From positions 1 through 64,000 of the forward strand of contig NW_013657676.1 of the NCBI RefSeq assembly GCF_000142905.1: DNA of 64,000 nucleotides, in the 5' to 3' direction. This document shows, piece after piece, positions 10,359 to 19,900 of this stretch; position 1 is the first letter of the stretch, and every line of letters begins with the position of its first letter. This stretch comes from Thecamonas trahens ATCC 50062. Taxonomy: Eukaryota > Apusozoa > Apusomonadida > Apusomonadidae. The position numbers and the translations under genes are program-made. A model generated the notes under the pieces. It worked only from the letters and a program-made list of their open reading frames with translations. It was not told the DNA's origin and did not search any database.

Positions 10359-10373
10359 TCTACTAGTTTAGAG
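10359..10373. repeat. Right copy of 15-bp direct repeat
   Basis: Identical to 8854-8868; start-to-start distance is 1505 bp. It closes the hairpin-dense segment. Confidence 0.8.
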
Positions 10374-10659
10374 ACGAAAGCCTGCCAAAAGCTCAGGCCA
10401 AAACGGCGATCATTCATACCATTCAGACAGGACTTGTTCACAGTAGTGCCCTCCCCTCACCCCCCTTCCCGCCCCATTCATCTCCCTCTCTCCATCTCCC
10501 TCTCCCTCTCCCTCTCCTTCCCTTCCATCTCCCTGATCTTCTCCCGATCCCATACCCCATCCATCATTCGTGTCCTCGCCCACAATCAACTGTTCGACTT
10601 CAGGCGAATTCGGCGTCGACGGCATTCCTCGCCACCCGTCGCCCTCGTCCTCGCCCAGC
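10374..10659 (+). promoter_or_regulatory. CT-rich upstream region of the 10660 gene
   Basis: The stretch at about 10440-10540 is almost pure C/T on the + strand with repeated TCCCTC units. Such tracts precede several start codons in this window. The promoter role is inferred. The coding frame stays open from 10570, so the true start could lie upstream of the first ATG. Confidence 0.35.
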
Positions 10660-11319
10660 ATGATGCTCCATACGCCCGAGCCGGAGAAGCGCAAGTGGGC
10701 TGTTGTAGAGACGTCTTACTTTCGTGGTGGGTGGTCTCCATACCTCCCGTCGCCGTCCAAGCCCAAGCCCAAGCCCAAGGTTGCCGACGCCACCCCGCTG
10801 GTTGCCGAGTCGGCCGACGACCGCCCGCCGCCCATCGCCATTCCTGTCGAACCCGTCGTGGTCGAGACAGCGAGCGGCCAGCTCCTCACCGGCCCGCCTG
10901 ATGACGTCGACGTCCTCATTTCCGTCTATGACCGGTACCGCGAGTTTCGTGCGTACATTGCCGCCGACGGCGAGGTGACCTCCAACGCCGGCCAGGTCCT
11001 CGGCTACATCAACATCGATGAGTACGAGGTCGGTTCCGCGGACATGGAGTTCCTCGGCTACGGCAAGGCTGGAATTGATGAGACTCGGTTTGAGGTCTTT
11101 GACTCGAACGACGTTGAGCTCGTCGAGGTCAACCTCGGCACGGCGGTGATCAAGGAGCGCGGCTCAACCGTGTGCGAGATCGATGGCACCGGCGGCTGCA
11201 CCGGGAACGACGGCTCGTTCCTTGGCGAGTTTGAGGGCTTTGGCTACGCCCACATGCGCACCATTGCACTTTATCTTTGCATCCTCGACACCGGCATGCT
11301 CAACTGTGTCGAGGGCTGA
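10660..11319 (+). CDS. Unknown protein with short beta-strand repeats
   Basis: 219 residues from the first in-frame ATG (an immediately following ATG is an alternative). Not recognised. The first 90 residues are Pro/Lys/Ser-rich and look disordered. The rest alternates short strands and Gly-turns: DGEVTSNAGQVLGYINIDEY, EFLGYGKAGIDETRFEVFD, GSTVCEIDGTGG, FLGEFEGFGY. This resembles small repeat modules of the form 'D-x-x-G-x-x-V/L-G-x-I', so a beta-repeat fold is likely. No signal peptide or membrane segment. Third-position GC matches neighbouring real genes. The stop lies only 17 bp from the convergent ABHD18-like gene. Confidence 0.65.
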   Translation: MMLHTPEPEKRKWAVVETSYFRGGWSPYLPSPSKPKPKPKVADATPLVAESADDRPPPIAIPVEPVVVETASGQLLTGPPDDVDVLISVYDRYREFRAYIAADGEVTSNAGQVLGYINIDEYEVGSADMEFLGYGKAGIDETRFEVFDSNDVELVEVNLGTAVIKERGSTVCEIDGTGGCTGNDGSFLGEFEGFGYAHMRTIALYLCILDTGMLNCVEG

Positions 11320-11336
11320 GTACCTCTCGGCTGCCA

Positions 11337-12722
11337 CTACGCGCTCGCGCTGTCGCCGGTGGCTTGCGTGGCAGCGACAAGCTGCGAGAACGCCTCGTGC
11401 ACTGCTCGCTGGTACAGAGTAAAGTGAGCAACATAGGCCTTGATGTGTCCGCCCGACACCCACCACAGTTGCGAGCCGGGCCAGTGCTTGTGAAGCGCCT
11501 CGCCCGGCTGCGGCACGTAGCCATCCGCCCGAGCCGCAATCTGAACGATAGCCTGCGGGACGAGCGGCGGCGCATACCGCCGGATGTCGGTCGTCCGGTC
11601 GAGAACAGCGTTCATAAAGTCGACAGAGGTCACGGAGCCGCCTCGGTCGCGGGTCTCCGGCAGCGTCTCCACAAACTGCGGCAACTGCGCGTCGAGCGCC
11701 TCCCACGCGCACCACGACGAGAGCACGCCCTCGGTAAAGACGCCAGCCGCCGAGTGCGGCGTGATCGACGGCACAAGCGCCACCGGCATGCGCGAGACGC
11801 CGGCCACATGGCACGCCATCTGCCCGCCGAGCGACGCGCCCGAGACGCCAAACAGATTGAACCGCTGCTCGGCCGCAAAAGTGTGCATGAGCGAGAGTGA
11901 TTCCGAGACGAGGCCGCCGCCCATGGCAAACAGGTCCGACACGTGGTGGAGCGACGACCGGAACTGGCCCTCTGGCTTGCGCTCGCCGTAGAACGGCGTC
12001 TCGAGCACAAGCGTGGCAATGCCCATTTTGGCCAGCGGTTGTGCGTGCAGCACCCGGCGCCGCGTGTACCCGTGATCACCCGTCGGCGCCAGCAGGATGC
12101 ACAGCGGGCGAAGGTCCGGTCGCGCCGGGCTCGCCTCTTGCGCCGCTGCAGCCTCGGCGTCCTCAGCAGCATCACGCTCAGCCGGCGCCCACGATCCGCC
12201 ATCGCTCGCATCACTTCCGCTCCCGAGTCCGCTCAGCACCGACCGCCACCGGTTGTGCCACGCTGTCTGGGCCGGCCCGCCGTCGCTGCCCTCGTCGACG
12301 GCCTCACCGACCTGATCGACAGACCTGGGATGGAAAGCAACCTTGGGCTCAAACAACATAAACCGAGCCGTATGCGCCTCATGTGGCAAGAACTTGATTG
12401 CCGGTGAGGTAAAAGCACCACTACGACGAGTCCAGTACGGCTCATCCTGGGTGGCGCCGTCGTCCCAGGCAATGTCAAGATCAGACGAGACAAAGGTGTC
12501 GTAGTACAGATCGCGACCATTCTGAGCCGCATCAGCCAGCGACAGCATTTCCTCCCACAGCTCCTTGCTGCCTCCATGCCAGCCCTTTTTGAAAATGGGC
12601 TCATCCGAAATCCTCGACAATGTCCATGGCCTCGCCAGCATGTCCAAAAGCGACGTCGAGTTGAGGGCACGCAGCGCCGCCAGCGGCCGAGCCAATGATC
12701 CTACCACTCCCTTCTGTGCCAT
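11337..12722 (-). CDS. ABHD18: ABHD18-like alpha/beta hydrolase
   Basis: 461 residues from an ATG. The core matches the eukaryotic ABHD18 (DUF2048) family: LAPTGDHGYTRRRVLHAQPL, MGIATLVLETPFYGERKPEGQ, HHVSDLFAMGGGLVSES, the nucleophile elbow GVSGASLGGQMA, and GVFTEGVLSSWCAWE. A likely late His sits in VSGGHIKAY. The N-terminal 40 residues may be a targeting or membrane-associated segment. An acidic, Ala-rich insert (EDAEAAAAQEASPARPD) precedes the hydrolase core. The enzymatic substrate of the family is poorly defined. The start faces the DNAJC17-like gene across 680 bp. Confidence 0.88.
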   Translation of the reverse strand: MAQKGVVGSLARPLAALRALNSTSLLDMLARPWTLSRISDEPIFKKGWHGGSKELWEEMLSLADAAQNGRDLYYDTFVSSDLDIAWDDGATQDEPYWTRRSGAFTSPAIKFLPHEAHTARFMLFEPKVAFHPRSVDQVGEAVDEGSDGGPAQTAWHNRWRSVLSGLGSGSDASDGGSWAPAERDAAEDAEAAAAQEASPARPDLRPLCILLAPTGDHGYTRRRVLHAQPLAKMGIATLVLETPFYGERKPEGQFRSSLHHVSDLFAMGGGLVSESLSLMHTFAAEQRFNLFGVSGASLGGQMACHVAGVSRMPVALVPSITPHSAAGVFTEGVLSSWCAWEALDAQLPQFVETLPETRDRGGSVTSVDFMNAVLDRTTDIRRYAPPLVPQAIVQIAARADGYVPQPGEALHKHWPGSQLWWVSGGHIKAYVAHFTLYQRAVHEAFSQLVAATQATGDSASA

Positions 12723-13402
12723 CCCGTCACGCCCTCCTTCCGTTCGTCAGTCTCCTTGTCCTCGGCGACAAGTCTTTGGCCCCTTCCCCTTACTCTCCCT
12801 GCCCTCTGCACGCCCCGTCTCTATTCCGTCTCTGTCGGCCTGTCGCTGTCCGCTCGCCACCCGCCTGTCGCCGTGACGTGGACACAAGCGCTGTCGTGCT
12901 GCAGCCAGACACAAAGCGACGGCGCGATGAGATAGCTTGGCGAGCTGAAGGTAGAGCCGCGGATTGTTGCTGGGATCTGATGACTTGGCCACTTGTGTAA
13001 CTCATTCTTGACCCTAGCCTTGGCCATGGGTCGATCCGGATATTACCCGCTTGTCTGCAGCATGTATGTGCCTCGGCTGCACCTCCGCCTCGAGACGATC
13101 ACCTCCATGCCGGCGGCAGCCATCCCCTCCCCCATCCCCATCCCCATCCCCATCCCCATCCCCATCCCCATCCCCATCCCCATCGCCATACTCATGATCC
13201 ACCTACATACGATGCATCTGGCCAAGCCATTGAATGCCCGTGCGTTGTGGTTCCGGCCTGGATGCGGCCTCGAGTCGCGCTCGGCCTGTGCCGGCGATGC
13301 GTTGGTGGGGAGTGGCAGACAGCACACTCAACTCGGGCGCTCGCAGAAGAGAGGGAGAGGTAGAAGAGTAGAGAGGCTGCGGTGGTTGTAGGGCAGAGAG
13401 AC
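12723..13402. promoter_or_regulatory. Divergent spacer between ABHD18-like and DNAJC17-like genes
   Basis: No supported gene in 680 bp. The left part is C/T-rich. The centre holds the CCCCAT microsatellite. The right part (13330-13400) is G/A-rich, mirroring a pyrimidine tract on the other strand. It presumably holds both promoters. Confidence 0.4.
13130..13185 (+). repeat. (CCCCAT)n microsatellite
   Basis: About nine head-to-tail copies of the 6-bp unit. It is non-coding by context; the Met-Gly and Ile-Pro runs read through it on either strand are artefacts of the repeat. Confidence 0.9.
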
Positions 13403-14173
13403 ATGGAGTATTCGGCAGAAGAGGCACAGAAGGCTATTGCGGATGTGGTGGAGAGGGACTTGTACGAGGAACTGGAGCTGGTCGCTCAGCCGCCGCCGAC
13501 CGACAAAGCCATTCGCAAACAGTATCGGTCTCTGGCACGCAAGGTCCATCCTGATCGGAATCCTGGAGATGAAGCTGCTGCTGCTGTCTTTCATGCCCTG
13601 CATCGGGCGTACGAGGTTCTCTCGCACCCGCAGCTCCGGATTGCTTATGACTCGGTTCTCGCTGCAAACGCGTCCAAGAAGCGGAAGCGGCAGGAGATGC
13701 AGGCCGAGAGACGCGCAGCGGCCGACGAGATGGATGCCCGGGAGGAAGCTTCGCGCAAGGCCAAGAGAGCCCGTCATAAGGCGGATGCGCAGCAGGCGGC
13801 AAAGGACGTCGTCGATGCCAAGAAGCGCGCGGCGCTGAAGGACCAGATCGCGTCACTGAGAGCGATGCACACCCCGCTGGCATCACCAGCGCCAAGTCCG
13901 CCGCCATCGGCTACCGCTAGCCCTGCTCCGCCGGGCGTTCGCGCCATTGCGCTCAAATGGAACGCAAAGGTTGGCGGACCGGATCGTGTCAAGGAGCTGC
14001 TTGGCATGTTTGGCAATGTTGACTCGTGGCTGCACAAGCCGCCCAAGCCCGGCAAGTCCAAGCACAAGGCCGTGGCGGTGATGGCTAGCCAGGACGAGGC
14101 GGAAGACGTCATGTCGACAACCGCGGCCTCGTCATGGGCAAGTCGCGGCATTGCCATGTCGTGGGCAGGGTGA
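13403..14173 (+). CDS. DNAJC17: DNAJC17/Cwf23-like J-domain protein with C-terminal RRM
   Basis: 256 residues from the ATG at 13403. Residues 19-88 form a J domain with the HPD motif at 49-51 (KVHPDRNPGD) that stimulates Hsp70 ATPase. Residues 90-160 are a Lys/Arg/Ala/Glu helix (KKRKRQEMQ), the usual charged linker with nuclear-signal character. After a Pro/Ser linker, residues 185-235 (VRAIALKWNAK to AVAVMASQDEAEDVM) resemble the C-terminal RRM of DNAJC17. This J-linker-RRM order is characteristic of DNAJC17 and yeast Cwc23, which act with the spliceosome. Convergent with the RhoGEF gene, 34 bp apart. Confidence 0.85.
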   Translation: MEYSAEEAQKAIADVVERDLYEELELVAQPPPTDKAIRKQYRSLARKVHPDRNPGDEAAAAVFHALHRAYEVLSHPQLRIAYDSVLAANASKKRKRQEMQAERRAAADEMDAREEASRKAKRARHKADAQQAAKDVVDAKKRAALKDQIASLRAMHTPLASPAPSPPPSATASPAPPGVRAIALKWNAKVGGPDRVKELLGMFGNVDSWLHKPPKPGKSKHKAVAVMASQDEAEDVMSTTAASSWASRGIAMSWAG

Positions 14174-14207
14174 GCATCGGCGGATGTATTGGCTCAGGGA
14201 GTCGGGG

Positions 14208-16693
14208 CTACGGGCGCGAGGCCGCGCGCATACGCGCCAGCTCGTTGACAGCAACGAGATAGGCCTTGACAAGCTGGTCCTTATCGAGCGCGCGGGGGTT
14301 GACACAGACAAGTCCGTCGGGCCCAGGAAAGGCGACCGAGGTAACCGAGCTGTCCCAAACAAGCGTGCGGCTGGACGAGTTAGCGAGGACAGCTGTCGCC
14401 GCCGGTGGCGGCTTTGACGACGCTGGCGGACGGGCCGGCGGCGTTGGCCGCTTGCCACCGACGGCGTCCTCCAAGATCGCGTCCAGGCGAGCGTTGGCGG
14501 CGATAGTCTCGCGGGCCTCGTAGGCCGCCATGACAACTGTGCGTTGGTCGCGCTCCGGGCGGAGCGTGGTGTCGTCGCTGACGGCAGCGCCGAGTGAGAG
14601 CGCCTCGATGGCGACGTCGAGACTTTGGACGTACGCCGTGAGCTGCGGCAGCGACTCACATGTGGCGACGTCGCGGACGCGAGCAATACTCGAGACAACA
14701 GTGGCGACGTCGTGCTGCGAGCCTAGTTCGATAAGCGGAAGGCGGAACGACGACGACGAGTCGGCGCCCGCGTGGCCCGGGACGAGTGAGCCATCGAGCG
14801 TGAGCGACGCTGATGATGATGAGAGCGCGTGCTGGGTGGCAAATGTCCGCTTCACCTCTTCGACGCCGGCGATAAACTCGGCCTTGCGCTCGGGGGACTC
14901 AAAGAGGAGCTCGAGGAGGTGCTTGTGGTCGTGGACTCTCAGGGCGTCGCGGTCATGGTCGAGCTCGCGCTCCATGGCGAGCGTTGCAGCGCTCAGCTTG
15001 AGCTGCAGCGTGTAAATACGATGGTTCTTGACCTTGCGCTTGCGGCGCTGGATGAGGAGTGAGTCAGTGAGGAGGCAGAAGCGCGCGGGATACGAGTCGA
15101 CGGTCTTGGACGGCGCCCGCGGCGTGTGCATCAGCTCGTCGAGGCCTAGCTCAAACACAATGGTCTCGCCGGCCTCGACAAGCTTCTGGCCGAGATGGAG
15201 GATGCCGGTGAGCTCGGGTACCGGCTCGATCATCGCCAGCTCGTCCTCGACTCGACCGTAGCCGCGCGAGATCGATGCCTGCTCCTGGACTGCCATCTTG
15301 AGGTCCTTGAGCCGGCCGAGAACTTCGTTGATGGCGCTGATGTCCGCGCCCGAGAGCAACTCGCATGTCTGGAGCTTGGAGACCAGCCGAGGGTAGAGCA
15401 TGAAATGAGCCAGCGGCTTGGAGAACAACATTTCCGGCAAAATGGCCTTGCTCTCAAGGTATCGGTTGAGCTCGGACGACGCCTTGGCTGGCATTTCCGT
15501 CGCCAGGTATCGCTTCATCAGCTCCCGATGACGCGCAAAGTCGGCATAGGCATAGAGCCGCGGCATGGTGCCGAGAAAGGCGGTACAGGTTTGAACAACC
15601 GAGAACGGGGTGTCTGCGCGGCCTGAGAGCTTGACAAACAGAGCTTTGTTGGCCTGCAGGAGGGCGTCAAACCGCGCGAGCAGCCGCCCGCCCTTGGAAT
15701 CACTGGGCTCATCGGCGAGGACCGCACTGAGGACCTCGACCATCGACTCGAGGAGCAGGACGTACTGCCGCTCGGCCTTGAATATGGAGACAATGGTGAG
15801 GGCGGCAGCCGATGGGCGTGGCCCCTTGCCGGTCGTCGCAGACGGTCGCGGACCCGGGACCGGCCGCGGCTTCGAGCCCGGCTTGGGCTTGGGTGGCGGG
15901 CCTCGGGTAGGCAGCGACGGCGACGTGTGGATCTGCTCGGATGTGGTGCGCTGGCGTGAGCGGCGGAACCCGTTCGCCGGCCGTGGCTTACTGGCACTGT
16001 CGCGGCGGAGAGGGCCTGGCTTTGGGTGCCCCGCGCCTGGCACAGGGCGTTCGCCTGCCGCCCCAGCCTGTCCACTAGCAACAACAGACGACGCCGATCT
16101 CGCACGTGATGTCGGCGGAGGCGGCCCCAGTGCCGAGCTGGTCCGTGGCGGTTGTGCTGTAGCCTCGCGGACCGCCTGAATGTCCCGCAGCTTTTCCGAT
16201 GGCCGACGGGGGCGTTGCGGCGGATCTACAACACCGTCAGCAGCAACCCGTCCAACAGCCACAGTCAGAGCCACAGCCACAGCCACAGCCCAAGCCGGAA
16301 GCAATCCCCCCCAATCCGAGCGCACATCGATTGGCAGCAATTGCAAGGGCACGATTGGGGTTGGGGTTGGTGGGGGGAATTGGAGGAGGTAGCAAGGTCA
16401 TGCCAGCAGAGCAACCAGAACGAGTTCCATACCACCACCATAGCAACCATAGAGTAGTGAGTGTGGGGTCTTTCTACATAGCCAGCTGTGATGTGTCCTC
16501 CCGTCACAATGCTTGCATATGAGACGGGAGAAGCAGGGACACAGTGGGGTTTCGTGTGGCAGAGGTAGAAAACCCTGTGTAGCACCTGTCCCCCCCCCCT
16601 CCTTCCCCCCAACACAGCCGCGGACTCTAGGGAAAGAGAAAGAAGAGGGAAGAGGGAGGGGAAAGGGAGGGAGGGTGACGTACGCAACGGCAT
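14208..16693 (-). CDS. RhoGEF (DH-PH) with probable 10-nt first exon
   Basis: The main frame carries a Pro/Arg/Ser-rich N-terminus, a DH domain (SAAALTIVSIFKAERQYVLLLESMVEV to KDLKMAVQEQAS) and a PH-like domain (about 120 residues, starting near LTGILHLGQKLV and ending EFIAGVEEVKRTF). This is the usual tandem for activating Rho-family GTPases. The frame opens without an in-frame ATG. A splice model supplies one: exon 1 at 16684-16693 (ATGCCGTTGC) with donor GTACGT, intron 16226-16683, acceptor GTTGTAG, exon 2 from 16225. The phases fit exactly and give 675 residues. The same GTACGT donor occurs in the RasGAP gene of this window. The C-terminal 200 residues are Ser/Ala-rich and unassigned. Confidence 0.75.
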
Positions 16694-16907
16694 GGTGGAG
16701 GGTGGGGTCGAGTTGGGTGGGGTGTGTGGGTGGGGTGGGGTGTGGGAGTGGGGGGGTGGGAGGGGGGAGGGGTTAGTCGACGAATGTCGCAAAAGGAGTC
16801 CTCTGGACAAATACCGTGCGGCTCGGGTTGTCGGCCAAGGACGGTTGCCCCCCCCTCCTCAGCCTCCCACAGCCTCATCTCAGCTATCTCGGTTGGATTT
16901 CGCCACT
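16694..16907. other. Spacer between RhoGEF and surface-protein genes
   Basis: G-rich on the + strand at 16695-16775 (C-rich on the minus strand) with a GGGGTGGGGTG pattern. It lies upstream of the RhoGEF start and downstream of the giant surface-protein gene. No gene seen. Confidence 0.4.
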
Positions 16908-19900
16908 TTACTGCGAGTCGGACCAGTACTCGTCATCAGAGACACTCGATGATGAGAATTTGTAGAATGGGCCGACGTAGAAGGCATGGGGCTTCTTGTT
17001 CGGAGACCGCGAACGTGAGCTCGACCGTGGCCGCGAGCGTGATCGGCTGCGCGACGACGAGCGAAGCGGGAGATCTTCCGGTGAGACAAGCTCGAGCGGC
17101 TCTCCGTCGTAGAGAGGGCGGTCCGCTGCGGGTGTCCGCGACCGCCGCCGGCGCGACCGTTTCGGCTTCAGTGACGATGGCCGCGACTGCGACCGAGACC
17201 GCGATCGCGACCGAGAGTGTGTGTGCGGGTGTGCGGGTGTCTTGTGCGAGCGAGACGGGCGAGGTGGGAGCGAGTGGGCCGGCGCCCATGGATCGTCAAA
17301 CCCGTCGTCGTCCATCGACACTGCCACATCGCGGTGGGCGTTCTCCGATATGGCCGCGAGGAGCTCCCGCTCGTGCAGCGCCAGCGGTGGCCGCGACCGT
17401 GACCGAGACCGCGCGGCAGCGGCAGCGGCAGCAGCAGCCTCGGGATCGCTGCGGCCGTCCTGGAGCGACATGGCCGCGATTGAGGAGTTCGGGCTCCACT
17501 CGAGCGAGGTTGTCTGGGTGGCAGCCGGACGCGAGCGTGAGCGCGAGCGGGTCTGCACTGGCACGTCTCGGACGCTGTCATTGTCTTGGTCACTGATAGC
17601 CGAGTCTGACATCGAGTCCTTAATAGACGCCTTGGAGCGCGTCGTGCTTCGGCCTGCGCCATCCGGAGACGTCGACCGAGTCACCACCGTGTACGACTTG
17701 CCCGGCACCACCTCGCCGTCGGCAGAGACGCTCGGTGCGACCCGTCGGGTCACGGTCTTGGTAACCACGGTCTTCTGGAACTTGCCTGGAGAGGCCGTGG
17801 CGGGAATGTCGGAGATGTCGCTCGAGTAGTAGCTCGAGTACAGGTCGGACGGCAGCGACGAGGACGATGGCGGCGGCGGCGACGAGGTGATGGGCAACGG
17901 TGCCGCGGCCGTCTGCGGCGCGGCAAGTGCAGCGGGTGTCCGCGGCGGTTGCGGCGGCACACGCCGCGGTGTGCTCAGTTGAGAGTCTGCCGACTTGGCC
18001 GACGACAGATGTGATGAGCGATGCGAGCGGCGCGAGTTCTCGATGTGGATGTGGTGCTCCTCGGTCCGGCTCACGTTCTCTTCGCGCCGACGGCGGAGAC
18101 AGAGGAGAAGGAGCAGGAGAAGGAGGCAGCAGCAGCAAAGAAGTGACAGGAGGAAGAGAAGAAGACCCCAAATGTTGGACGACGAGATCGAGAAGATCGA
18201 ATCATCGCTCCCCGAGTTCGCGCCACCAGTCGAGACTGCGGCGACGCCGGTGGCAGTCGCCGAACCTGTGTCGGGCGGCGGCGGAGGCGAGCCTGCCCCC
18301 GTCCCGCTCGTGGCGGTGACGGTCGGCGGCGGCGGCGGTGCGTCGGGAGCACCTGCAGCGCGGTTGGGAACAATGTCTACAACGTCGGTAGCAGCATCGA
18401 TGAGCATGAGGACAGGCGTGACAACGGCGTCGTTCTCGACAAGATGGGCCCAAACGCGGGTGACCATAAAGGCTTCGACGGCGTTGCCGTTTTCGACCGC
18501 GCCGTAGAGGGCTGACGGGTATGGAAGCGGCGTCCAAGTCCTCGTCGATGAGATGCCAGTGCCCTTGTAGACATAGCCAATGCCATCGTCGATCATGGCG
18601 ACGGCCACCTCGCCCTGGCGCAGGGTGTAACCGGCGCGTGGGGCATCCGTAACAAAGTAAATGCGATGGTGGGTGGTTGGCGTGTGTGGCACGCCCGTAG
18701 CAGCGTGGGTAACCGCAAACAGCGCGACCGTGAAGTCGTCGATGGCAAGGATCATCTCGCGATAGTCGTTCTCGGCCGGAAGCTGGTTCCGCGAGGCAAC
18801 GGTGCCAGCGTCAATGCCGTCATTCTCGGTGTCGGGGATGACAGAGACAACCATGTTTGGTAACGACGGAGTGGCGACGAGGGCGGACCATTCGGCATCA
18901 ATGCCGTCTATGTCGAGCGCAAGACGTGGGGTCGAGCCTGTGTCCGACGGGTTGCCCGGCGGCGGCGGTGCGCGCGGCAGCGGGGCATTGCGGTCAGGAA
19001 CGTAGTCGACTACGTCGTCGGAGAGGTCTCCGAGGGTACTCGAGTCGGTGCGCAGCTCGGCATGGACCTCCATCTCGGTGTTGGTCGGCAAGAGCGAGGC
19101 AAAAGCCTCGTGCTGGAGCAAGACTTCGGTGATGTCGTCGCGGACGGTATGCGAGTAGAGGTCGGGGTCAATTCGCGCCCAGGCCCAGTCGTTCGAGAGA
19201 TCCAGGCCCGAGTACAGATAACCAACACCGTTGTAGATCATGGCAACGGCATAGGTGTCAGGCACAATCTCCATGCCTGCCGACGGGAGCGTCGGTGCCT
19301 TGGGCGCAAAGTATATGGCATGATGAGTGGTCGACGTTCCGCCACGGCGGATGGGACCACGCACCGAGACAGCTGCGGCAGTAGCCTCGACTTCTGGCGA
19401 CGACACGTAGCGCAGAATGTCAAAGTCGGTGCTCGGCTCATCGATTGGAACTGAGTACTCGAGCGGCAGCTGCGAGAGACGACCGTCGTCCTCGGGATCT
19501 TCGATGTAGTGCAGCTGGAACGGCAGCTGGAATCCAGTCCAGTCATCCACAAGGCCATCGACAGTGACCGGCAGTGCGGTAGGCGTGGCCGGTGGCACCG
19601 GGGTTGGCGCGGGCGTTGGCGAGGGCGTCGGCGCAGGCGTCGGCGCAGGCGTCGGCATGGGCGTCGGCGCAGGCGTGGCCGGAGTTGCCACCCAGTCGAT
19701 GACAAAACCAGATCCCTGACCGCTGGCGTCCGAGATGAACCGGAAGCTGGCATCGCCCGGGAGTGACGGGAGTGTCGGCAGGGTGCTGCCAGAGAACGAG
19801 TCGCCGGTGGAAAGGGTGAGGACATCGCGGCCGGCCTCGGTATCAAACTCGGTCGCTGTGAGCGTGATGGTAGTCGACGGCGGGAAAGCAAACTGCCAGG

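Larger units (their letters stand above)
8854..10373. other. Hairpin-dense non-coding segment bounded by a 15-bp direct repeat
   Basis: The 15-mer TCTACTAGTTTAGAG occurs at 8854-8868 and again at 10359-10373. Between the copies there is no convincing protein frame, but there are many near-perfect stem-loops: 9052-9077, 9094-9111, 9421-9514 (nested), 9726-9745, 9778-9821, 9884-9901 (18-bp palindrome), 9998-10027, 10110-10126, 10216-10231 and 10236-10252. Base composition is balanced G/C, unlike the C-skewed spacers elsewhere. The direct repeats could be a target-site duplication around an inserted element. No terminal inverted repeats, poly-A tail or enzyme were found, so the class is unknown. 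An array of structured RNA genes is an alternative. Confidence 0.5.

Noticed and set aside
12970..12990. CTGATGA string as a hammerhead ribozyme core.
   Set aside because: No matching GAAA and stem partners nearby.
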